Shown here: positions 52,301 to 61,350 of the stretch, piece by piece
How positions within the stretch are numbered: the stretch's first letter is position 1
Layout of the letters: every line of letters begins with the position of its first letter
Notes under the pieces: generated by a model
Database searches by the model: none
The model's input: the letters and a program-made list of their open reading frames with translations, nothing else
Told to the model about the DNA's origin: nothing
Made by a program: the position numbers and the translations under genes
Assembly: GCA_013397115.1 (NCBI GenBank)
Contig: VWZW01007179.1
Coordinates: 1,732,176 to 1,796,175, forward strand
DNA: 64,000 nt
Source: Edolisoma coerulescens
Lineage: Eukaryota; Chordata; Aves; Passeriformes; Campephagidae
Reading direction: 5' to 3'

Positions 52301-55300
52301 ATATATTTAGGCTTACAAATGTAAATCAGCAATTACAGTCAGCAATCCAAGGCATTTTACTAACTCCAGTTCATATTATGTATCTGTCCTTCCCACAAAG
52401 CAAGTCTCATTCCCAGCTTACAGAGGTAAGTCATAACTGAACATGCAGCATTCCTATACAGGAAATCAGATGAATTTCCTTTTTTTTTTAGATGAATCAG
52501 TCACTGTCTCAAATCAAAACACTACTTTGAAGGTCATGTTGTAAATACTTAAATTCTAATCAGCAACTCACCTCCCCAGCATTTGGAGCCTGTGATATGG
52601 TATAAATCCCAAAGAGCCCAGAATCAGAGTAATTAACATTAAATGCGGAAACCTGCAAAACAAACATTATCATCAGCTGTTTCAAGTATCAGAGTAGTTC
52701 AGCATCAAGCATAGGAAAATAATTACTATTAGGATCGAAAATACTGTAATTCAAGAAGCTAAACTCGATCTGTGCTGAGGAAAGATCAGACTGGAAGCCC
52801 TTCACTGATACGCTGTAATGTGTGCAAGAACAAACTAATTTAGATTCTAGCTAAAGGTAGTAACCTCTCAAAGATAACACATGTTTTATTTAAAAATCAG
52901 AATACAGTAATCCTTTGAACTTACATCAAATGGCTGGCTGGTTGCTTTAGCAACACCCTGGGTCAATTTGCTGGTAACACTGCTTCCCCTCTTGACAAGG
53001 GGCCCAGCACCTAAAACATACTGAAGGACACTGAAGGCATTTGCTTCTGGGCTCCCAACAACAGCTCCTTCTGCTACAATAGCAGCATGGACAAGGCTAT
53101 CACCAGTCTGTTTCCTGATTTCTCCTAGAAATACAACAGAATAAAAGGTAATACGGTGTTGAATTAGAAACTACTGTACATGCAGAGGCATGGAAAAGAA
53201 ACATTTCCCTTTAACGAGAGAGAAGCCAGGGCCTGAAGTTACTGCCTGTCCACTCAGAAAGGCAGCATGAGGCTGCAGGTAACTTTAAAAAGTCCTTTAC
53301 ATTCAAAATTTTTCTTGCTAACACAAAACCCAGTACCTTACTATACCTTATTTGAACCTGACCCTAAATCATACAGAGTGTGGGATGATAAAACTCTAAG
53401 AGTCTCCACATAACAATACCCAGAAAAATAGTGTACCTTCTGTTCATAATAATATTTATGCTGGCTTATAGAAACTGAAGTTATTCCAGTCAAATATTGA
53501 ATGCTGGAAAATTTCTTTTTCCCCTTCATGTCTTTCCAGAGACATCTGATACTCCAACTAAACAATAGCTGTTGATAATGGTACAAGACACTGCTCTGAA
53601 GGAGCTAAGCATTGCTTTGAGTTACCACATTTAACACATCTTCCCTAAATAGAAATCCTGCCTCCACTTCCTGACAGCCCTTAATCTACTCTTACAGGAA
53701 TCTTACCAAAACTGCCAAGAGAAACCATATGCCAGCTTGTTTTTCACTTTATAGAAAATATGATGTTGCAGGTAAAACTTTGTTGAAGAGCTGGGTTCAG
53801 TTTTATCCCAGAACTTTCAATGGTGGAAACTTCTGCTTATTTAAATAGGATATGCATCTGAGCTGTCACTTCCAACACCCAGCATTTAGTGCAACTGTAC
53901 AGTTTTCAGTTGTAATTTGAATACTACTACATTTATAAACAGAAAACCAGTCACTCAGAATAGATACAAGAAACATCCTTACCCCCTCTATAAACAGCCT
54001 TTGCACCAGGAGCACCAGCTCCACTTCGGATATTTAGGAATTGCTCTGCAACTTGCTTTAAGGTAGAGTGCTTTATACCTGCAATACAAGAGTTACTCCA
54101 AGTAATGCAATGACATTGAAAAGCTGCAGCAGTTAAATAAAAGTGTTTGAAGCCTATGGTAACATTTTACTTCTACAGAGAACTCAAATTTCTCCAGCAG
54201 ATTTCCCCCATGACCTGCAGTGTTCATTCAGGAACATACATACCTATTCCTACGAGAGCCATTCTTGAACTTGTGAAATTGTTCTGTACAAAATGGTGAA
54301 GCTGCAACAGTAAATTCATATTTTAGGGTATTTTGTTTAAAGAACAAAAATAGTGTGTGTGTTTCTGACATAGCCCCTTATACTTCCTAAAGCAAATTCA
54401 AAAGCTTCCAAAAAGAACTGTCTATAGAATGTCATTTCATTGCATTCCCCAGTGACAACTACAAAACCCTTTTACACAAGAACACCTGCATTTCATTGAC
54501 AGCCTTAGTGTCTACAGAAAGCCACTGGCATTAACCATCTCTCTAAATGTGAACATGAGTTCTGTACCCAGTACTAAAAGCTGCATGGAAATAAATTACT
54601 TTAACACCAGATCAATATGGTAGTAAATACTGACTGCATATATACTAAATTAATTTTCTCTCACAAGTGCCACCATCCATTCCTGACAAAAAACTGAAAC
54701 AGATATAGAACACAATAAAAACAACCCCACCTGCTCAGAAGTAATTTTTCCAACTCTGTAGTCTGGACAATACAAGGGGTTGGCCAGAGCATGTTTATAA
54801 GCTGCAGCATGCAAGTTTTCCAGCACTCCTGAGAGGAACAAAGTTTCAGATGATTAATGTAAGAGCCACATGTAATGAAGATTATGAATGAAACTAAATG
54901 AAGGAGATCTGTGGTCCACTTTAAGGACCATAAGATCTGCAAAAGCAGGCCTGGAATAATCCAATTCATATGGAAGTTCCATCCAAACCCTTGGGTGGGA
55001 GCAATCTGGCCTGAGGCCTTCTGTTCTTCTGTAACTTATTAAAAAGAAACCAAAACAAACTAATAACTTGTATATGCTCAACACTTTTTGGCTTCAACAG
55101 CAAGCTATAAATGCAATCAGTGTTTGGAAGAAGGGGAGCAGCAGAAAACAAAACCAAACCCCAATATCCTTTTAATTAGTTTCATAATCATCTTCAGTGT
55201 AGGCATCCCTTGTTCTTGAGAAAGAACAGGCTCTCTAGAATACTATTTGTAGCTTTGTGAGGTGTCTCATCTATCTCCCTACTCAGATGAAGAATGTTAG

Positions 55301-58300
55301 TGTCTTCAATTCCCTTCTCATTAGGTTTTTTTTTGCATTCCAATAGCATTCTAGTAATTTCCTGTTTGATATTCTCCTTGTATTTGTTCATACTTTTTCC
55401 TCAAGATAAAGATTCCTTTCTTCATGCTTCTGTTCCTGAACATTAACTGTAACTGAAAATATTACATTACTATGAAAAATCAACCTGCAGTTGATCTAAG
55501 TTTAAAATAAATAAAAAAAAAAAAGATTGTAACTGATTTAAAAAAATAGTAGCACTTCAGTATAAGCCAGAGATTCTTCCAACACTACATTGTCACCTTC
55601 AGTGGGTTACAAAGGCAAATGGGCTTCAGAGTGGTAAAAATTATGTTTATTGTGTAGAACTAACTGGGTGATCTTGCATGATGAGAGTTAATAACACAAG
55701 ATATACTGGAACAGGCTTGATCTGACTGAGGCTTTGCGTTGTGTTTCCTTTGTTTTTCCTTAAACGCAGAAATCTAAATTTACAATCCTGAAGCTGGAAC
55801 CCATTTTCAGTGTGATGAAAATACATATTGTTTTAATATCACAATAACCATATGAATTCAAGAAGTCTTTTGTATGAATGAGTAATACCTAAATATGGTT
55901 TTCAGAACACAAGCTTCTGCAAATACATTGTCAACAACAGTCACAACTTGCACATTCTTTGGTTGTACTCAAAGAGAACTAAAAATGTAAAATGGAAGCT
56001 GTCAAGGAGAATGGTGTAAGCTGTCTTCAGCATGTTACTTGCTAAACGTTACCACAGGCTTGGGAAAACCCGTATATTAAAAAAAGTTCCAAAACAACAG
56101 GAAGACCATACCTATCAACAAGCTGAAAAATTAAATAGTCATGTAACAGAGCAAAAGGGAAACTATTTTTTCCACATTTTTTCATTTTGAAGGAACTCCC
56201 GCAGAGCCAATACCATGGACCAGAAAATACACTTACCAACTTGGGGATTCTGAAATGCAATTGCTTTATCAACTTTCAATTTTGGCTGAAGATCAGCTAC
56301 TTCCCAAGGTCTGAACTCTGGTGCTGTGGTGACATTCAGAAGATACTCCATTACGGTATCACTAGATAAAAAGCATTACAAAGGCATTAAACACAAGTAA
56401 CATGAACCTCTTGTGCAGCTGAAAGCAATTCAAACTAATCTGTAAGCAACACATTAACAAATGCATCACTCAAGGCAGACCAGTTATTAGCACTCCTGTA
56501 CAAAGTAGGATAATTCAACTTCAATTCTGTAGCATTTGTATGCTCAGTAACACGACACAGAAGTTGAATATTAATATAGAAATTAACTGATTTGTTACAA
56601 AAGCATGAGAGTAGATATTCCTCCCACCCTGTAAAATGACAGGTCTTCAGTACCAAGCAGTTTGTAGAGAAGGCAGTAATTCCCTTTACAGCCCATCCAG
56701 ATACCTACACGTAGTCTCGCAGACATTCAACAGAGTAAGCCATTTTCTCTCTTGTCGCATGCACACTACATGAGAAAAAAACCAAAATCCATCTCAGCAA
56801 AAAACACAGAAGTGAATTTTCACACATATTCCTCATTGATCAAACTCATCAGCAAGATACAGACTGGAATAACTACTTAACCTTAAATCTGTTTGGGATG
56901 ACTGTTTAAAGAAGTGATAAACACACACGCAGTAGAAACAGACATAATTAAAACTCACATCTTCAGTATTCAAGTAATAACAAGTGTCCTGTGACCATCA
57001 GAATTTAAGATGTCAGAATTCAAGGTAAAACAGCAAAGGCTGAATAGCAAGACTTGAAGAAAAACGTGTGTATGTATTAAACAAAGCAATTTAGAAATTA
57101 CTCTCATTGGGCAGAAAATACAGTTGATCATGTCCTTTTATTTCAACATATTTGTTACTGACAGGACCAGAAAAGGGTAGAGTCTCAAGTCATAAAACAC
57201 TATTTTTAACCAAATTCTAGATACAAAGATCTTACTGGATGATTTCAAGATACACTGAAAGAAAGCAGGCACAGCGAGATCCCTCTTTTACTTCTCTTAC
57301 TATTGTTTTCTAGGCTTAAAACCCCTCAAATAACAAAAGCCACCTACTGTCTGTACTGTTCCCAAGGCTGCAGTATGATGAGTAGTATCTATACACAAAA
57401 GATGGAGGGAGAAAAAAATCTACTACCTTTAGGAAGTTTACTCTCAAAATCTGAAAAGGCAGAAAAGAAAAGCTTTCTAGACAAATTATATTTCTTCCAT
57501 GTGCACAATATTTATATTTTGTTTATTGGAAAGTGGTTTTAAAATACAAATCATGAGTGCTTGAAGCTTAACAGAACAAAAAGTACAAGATGTTCCTTGA
57601 CAACATTCAGTATTCAATACCACTTCCACGCTGAGCTTATCCACCTACACATTGTTGTGCTTATTGTCTTATGTTTCCTTTAGTCACAGAGCTCATTTGC
57701 ATCTCACCGACACAAATTATCTTTCCAGGTGGTTACAAACCTCAGGCTGCCTCCAACAGCTTCAATGCCGCGAGTGATCCGGAAAGAGGAAGCTCCTTTA
57801 GTAGTCTATTAAAAAAAAACATTAAAAAAAAGGCAACTTAAAATTCTAGCTATTTAAAAAACAGATTTTGAGTTGATGGCACCAATAAGAAAAACTACTC
57901 AGAAATATTCCCCACACGCACAAAACTGAGTTTGTATCAGCCACCTGAAGTAATTTTTACTGCAGCTTAAACAAAATGAGTTATTGTGCATAACTGAATA
58001 TAGATATACCACATGTATCTAGTTTTAAGACACCAGAGGAGAGCATAATTATAAATAAATATTACTTCCCATCTTCCATGAAGCAGTAACATTTCTCCTG
58101 CACTGAACCACATAACCAAGAACCACTGTACATTGTTCTCCACTTTGTAAGATCTCTTACACTAAATTTCACCATACTGGTTATTTTTGCAATAATAAAT
58201 CTTCGACCATTTCACCTACTGTCAACACAATAACAAAGGCAATAAACACCTACCAAATTAGATGCAAGACGGAGCAGGTGAGCAGTTCCCAGGTTACTGG

Positions 58301-58626
58301 TGGTTTCATATCTGCTGCCTGTTTTAATAAACACGCCGATTCTTGAAGCTGGAGAAAAGTTTTCCAGAGATGCAATAACTAAGCCATTCGGTAATTTTGT
58401 GATCTGTATTAAAAACAAAAAAAAGCTTTGTTTTCATTCAGTGTAAGTACTATCACAGCTCTGCTCTGACTGAGTTTTAAAAAATAAATTTAAAAGAGAG
58501 GGAAAAAAACCAACCCTGTATTTTTATACTGACCTCGAGATCCTGAGGCTCTGGAGATAATTTCACTTTTGCTGCAGTTGCTGAGGGTGCAGCTTTAGGA
58601 GCTACTTTAAGTGAGTAAAATCTCTT
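49282..58626 (-). CDS. UQCRC2: UQCRC2, cytochrome b-c1 complex subunit 2 (gene span, presequence exon missing)
   Basis: UQCRC2 is core protein 2 of respiratory complex III, on the matrix side of the mitochondrial inner membrane. It belongs to the M16 peptidase fold but is not a protease: the zinc motif HxxEH is replaced by HLLRL near residue 45 of the visible part. Thirteen exons, all in phase, give 445 residues from KRFYSLKVAPKAAPS to TPFLDEL and TAA. Adding a short first exon fits the family length of about 453. The protein has two M16 halves joined near the middle. Sequence similarity to the human protein, as I recall it, is high throughout. The gene converges on PDZD9 and diverges from CRYM. 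Confidence 0.96.
50220..50373 (-). CDS. UQCRC2: UQCRC2 coding exon
   Basis: NQLKANYLMSVETSKGLLNE, IGSESLVSGTHTSPSVAAQK, IDSVATADVVN. Acceptor gatggcag, donor AAT|gtaagt. Confidence 0.96.
51927..52003 (-). CDS. UQCRC2: UQCRC2 coding exon
   Basis: VIKAALNQVKAVAQGGVTDA then DVTTA, ending in phase 2 (AA|gtaagt) to complete lysine with the next exon. Confidence 0.95.
52572..52652 (-). CDS. UQCRC2: UQCRC2 coding exon
   Basis: Twenty-seven codons: VSAFNVNYSDSGLFGIYTIS then QAPNAGE; contains the conserved YSDSGLFG. Confidence 0.96.
52925..53124 (-). CDS. UQCRC2: UQCRC2 coding exon, second M16 half
   Basis: EIRKQTGDSLVHAAIVAEGA, VVGSPEANAFSVLQYVLGAG, PLVKRGSSVTSKLTQGVAKA, TSQPFD. Largest exon of the gene; donor GAT|gtaagt. 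Confidence 0.96.
53983..54078 (-). CDS. UQCRC2: UQCRC2 coding exon
   Basis: IKHSTLKQVAEQFLNIRSGA then GAPGAKAVYRG. Phases 1 and 1. Confidence 0.95.
54244..54301 (-). CDS. UQCRC2: UQCRC2 coding exon
   Basis: LHHFVQNNFTSSRMALVGI plus a split glycine; matches the conserved FTSxRMALxGxG segment. Confidence 0.95.
54731..54828 (-). CDS. UQCRC2: UQCRC2 coding exon
   Basis: VLENLHAAAYKHALANPLYC then PDYRVGKITSEQ. Donor CAG|gtgggg is somewhat weak. Confidence 0.95.
56237..56361 (-). CDS. UQCRC2: UQCRC2 coding exon
   Basis: DTVMEYLLNVTTAPEFRPWE, VADLQPKLKVDKAIAFQNPQ, V. Acceptor ttatctag. Confidence 0.96.
56709..56765 (-). CDS. UQCRC2: UQCRC2 coding exon
   Basis: VHATREKMAYSVECLRDY, a 57-base exon; acceptor catgtag, donor GT|gtaggt. 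Confidence 0.93.
57741..57805 (-). CDS. UQCRC2: UQCRC2 coding exon
   Basis: TTKGASSFRITRGIEAVGGS then L. The donor AG|gtttgt is weak, but phase and homology require it. Confidence 0.93.
58254..58403 (-). CDS. UQCRC2: UQCRC2 coding exon, degenerate M16 zinc motif
   Basis: ITKLPNGLVIASLENFSPAS, RIGVFIKTGSRYETTSNLGT, AHLLRLASNL. HLLRL occupies the site of HxxEH in active M16 peptidases. Confidence 0.97.
58534..58626 (-). CDS. UQCRC2: UQCRC2 exon encoding the mature N-terminus
   Basis: KRFYSLKVAPKAAPSATAAK then VKLSPEPQDLE. FYSLKVAPK matches the start of the mature mammalian protein after presequence cleavage. The acceptor ctcctctag is in phase 0, so exon 1 should hold only the short presequence. 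Confidence 0.95.
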
Positions 58627-59121
58627 CTAGAGGAGAGAGCACAAGAGAATGGATTTCCTTATTTAGTTCATCACGTTTCCTTATATACTGAAAAAGAAAC
58701 TAATTTTAAAGTAGAAATACAACAAAGGACTTCAAACACTGGAGTAAAAACAGTGATTCCCTTGTAATTCCTCTGATTATTTTTTACATCAATCAGGACC
58801 TGTGCTATAACTTACACAAGGACTTTGGAATTTCAAGAAACAGCACTGTGAGAATGCTTTCCTCCCCTCCTCTCTTTGCTGCTGTACAGTGGGACTCTCT
58901 CTCAATCCAATACAGCCTGTAGGACACCTGCAGAGCAATTAACTGAACCAAGAGCCACAGCAATCCAATATGCAGCACAACACCTTGGAGTAACTTTAAA
59001 TTCCTTAGGTGTAGGCAGTTCAGCTCCTGAGGGGTCACCTCAGAGCTCCGAGCTGTCTGCACTGACTGCTGCATACAAAGAGGACACGGAGGCAAGTCCC
59101 CAGACTGCAGTTTGGACCTGC

Positions 59122-59578
59122 TAAAATGGGCCAGAGGAGGCCATGAAGATGATTAAAGACTGGAGCACCTCTGCTACACAGACAGGCTGAGAGCTGGGGG
59201 AGTCCAGCCTGGAGAAAAGAAGGGTCCAGGAGACCTCATTCCAGCCTTGCAGGACCCTAAAGGGGCTTTTAAAAGAGATGGAGAGAGACTTTTTATACAG
59301 GCAGATAGTGGCAGGACAAAGGGCAATGATTTTAAACTGTCAGAGTTTAAATTAGATTTTAGGAAGAAATTCTTCCCTGGGAGTGTGGTGAGGCACTGGA
59401 AAAGTTGCCCAGAGAAGCTGTGGATGCCTCATCCCTGGAAGTGTTCAAGGCCAGGTTGGATGGGGCCTGGAACACCCTGGTCTAGTGAAAGGTGTCCCTG
59501 CCCATGGCAGGGGGCTGGGATGAGATGATCTCTAAGGTCCATTCCAACCCAAACCATTCCATGATTTTAGGATTCTAA
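59122..59578 (+). mobile_element. CR1 LINE 3' fragment, plus orientation, in UQCRC2 intron 1
   Basis: Reads as the CR1 3' end in order: ggccatgaagatgattaaag, gactggagcacctctgctac, acaggctgagagctggggga, agaagctgtggatgcctcat, ttccaacccaaaccattcca, ending in degenerate octamers near attct. It is 5' truncated, lacks reverse transcriptase sequence, and is opposite in direction to UQCRC2. Confidence 0.95.
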
Positions 59579-60250
59579 TAACCAGAAGCAGTCCTTCACA
59601 TGGAAGAGGTGAATATCACAAGAGCCCTGCCTTCAGCAGCTGGCAACAGAAATGACAAGACTACTTATTTCAAATCTGAAATGCTGTTACTTTACACCCA
59701 CTTTAGAAGTTGCTTACACTAGCAAATTTGCATATTACTCTTGTTTTCACATTAAAAAGTAACTTAATTCCCATACATCTCAAGGTGAAAGCCGAGTGAC
59801 AGAAACACCACTGCACTCGGCTGTAAGGCTGCCAGTGATGTAATTCCCATTGCTTTACCAGAGACTGTCCAGTGTACGAGTCTAGGAAAAACTTTCTTTC
59901 CCCTCCAAGGATTGGGTAAGACACCTAGTTTTAACCTCTAAGTCTACTTACTTATGAACTACTACTGCATATCTAAAACTGACCCACAAACACGCTGTCA
60001 CTCAGAGCTCATTCTCCATCCCACTCGAACGCATTTGCAGGGGAGATCCAGCACAGGTTCTGCCCCAGCTGTCCGCCGGCTCCACGAGAGCCCGTGAGCA
60101 GGACAAGCCCTCTGCCTCCTCCCCGCCTCCGGGACACGCCAAGCCCCCACGCCAAGGGCACCACCTTGCCCCAGGCAGCTGAAGCTTCTCCAGCGCGGCG
60201 GGATCCCCCCGCCTCCCTTCTCGCCGTGCCCCGTCGGGCGCTGCCGGGGC

Positions 60251-60259
60251 NNNNNNNNN
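60251..60259. other. Assembly gap of 9 N
   Basis: A short gap flanked by ggggc and gcccc. It may hide the start codon of UQCRC2 or an unknown amount of sequence. Confidence 0.95.
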
Positions 60260-60509
60260 GCCCCTCGGCTCGGCCCCGGCCAGGACAAGATGGCTGTCCC
60301 GCAGGGAGACCCCGCCTTCCCGGCACGCCCCGCGCCGCGCTGACCTTCCAGCGAGCGGACCCCGAACTCTACTGCTCCGGCGGGACGGCGCGCCGGGAGG
60401 CAACGGCGCCACCGCGCGGGCACCGGGGGCTGCGCGCCTCCGCGGGGTGTCGCCCCCTCCCGGACACTGGGGGCCCTGCCAGCCTGCGGGGCGCGGGGTC
60501 CCGGCGGCG

Positions 60510-60592
60510 GCGGTCCCTCGGGAATGTGCCCCGGGAATGTCCCTCCGGAACGTGCTTCGGGAATGTTCCTCGGGGTCGTGCCACGGGGCGCG
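60510..60592. repeat. Degenerate 12-14-base GC-rich minisatellite
   Basis: Successive units of the form cggaatgtnccnc: gggaatgtgcccc, gggaatgtccctcc, ggaacgtgcttc, gggaatgttcctc, ggggtcgtgcca. It sits within the UQCRC2/CRYM promoter island. Confidence 0.7.
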
Positions 60593-60949
60593 GGCCCCGG
60601 TGGCGGCTGTCCCTCGGGGCGCGGGGTCCCGGGGTGGCTGTGCCCAACCCACGTCAGGGCCATTCCGTGGCGTTCGCAGCCTCCTTCCCCCGAGCGCTGC
60701 CTGGGTGAGACGGGACACCGGCGGTGCCTGCGGGTGCGGCAACTCCAGGGGCACCGGAGCTCCCCTCGAGCAGGATTCTAGTGGGGACATAGAGAGTCGC
60801 TCTCCGCCCCCGTGAAGGGCGTGGGGCGCGGAGGCGGAGCCGGGACCGGCGGGGCGGTTCCGCGGCGGGGCCGGCGGCAGCGGGGCCGCCCCGGCGACTT
60901 CTTAACGGCGGCGCGGGCGCTGCGCGGTGTCGCAGTCTCCGAGTGCTGT

Positions 60950-60985
60950 CGTCCCGTCCCGTCCCGTCCTGTCCCATCCGTCCGG
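60950..60985. repeat. Short cccgt pentanucleotide repeat
   Basis: Tandem gtccc/cccgt units (gtcccgtcccgtcctgtccc and neighbours) immediately before CRYM exon 1. Confidence 0.75.
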
Positions 60986-61350
60986 TTCTCGCCCTGGGCT
61001 CCGCTCCGCCGGTGTTCACCGGCGCCCAGGAGGCGGAGAAGCCCNAGAAGCACCTGCACCGCGCCAGCCTCCTGCTGCCGGCGCTGGAGGCCGCCCTGGC
61101 CAACTTCTCGGCGGGCGCGGCGGGCGGGGTGGTGCAGCCCGTGCGCACCGTGCTGCCCGTGCCCCGCCACGGCGGGTGAGGGGCGCGGCGGGGTGGCGGC
61201 AGCGGGGGGCGGATCGCGGCGGGGAAGGGGCCGGGTGCGCGGATTTGGGGCGTCAGAAAATGCCCTTGGTACCGAGTTACCGATTAACGGGCTGGGAGCG
61301 GCGTGACGGGCAGGGCCCGCTGGCCGTGAGCTCCCGGGATAACGGAGCGT
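60982..61350. repeat. CRYM exon 1/intron 1 segment, copy of 62,206-62,565
   Basis: After the divergent first 70 bases this segment appears identical to 62,206-62,565, including intron 1 as far as gagcgt. The 9-base length difference is the insertion around the N at 61,045. Confidence 0.92.
60994..61175 (+). CDS. CRYM: CRYM exon 1, upstream copy (no ATG, contains an N)
   Basis: Encodes GSAPPVFTGAQEAEKP, then after an N KHLHRASLLLPALEAALANF and a VVQPVRTVLPVPRHG segment; donor GG|gtgagg. The expected ATG is CTG here, and four substitutions plus a 9-base insertion crowd around the N at 61,045. The rest matches the downstream copy. It is in the correct position relative to exon 2. Confidence 0.85.

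Larger units (their letters stand above)
60040..61350. promoter_or_regulatory. CpG island, bidirectional promoter of UQCRC2 and CRYM
   Basis: A 1.3 kb GC- and CpG-rich block. UQCRC2 leads away leftward and CRYM exon 1 lies at its right side. It contains a 9-N gap at 60,251-60,259, a GC-rich minisatellite near 60,510 and a cccgt run before CRYM. The UQCRC2 first exon should lie here; I find no suitable minus-strand ATG in sequenced bases, so it may be in or lost at the gap. Confidence 0.7.

Noticed and set aside
60002..60790. 200-260-codon open frames in the UQCRC2/CRYM island
   Set aside because: Low-complexity Pro/Arg/Gly translations in several frames across a gap; no conserved residues.
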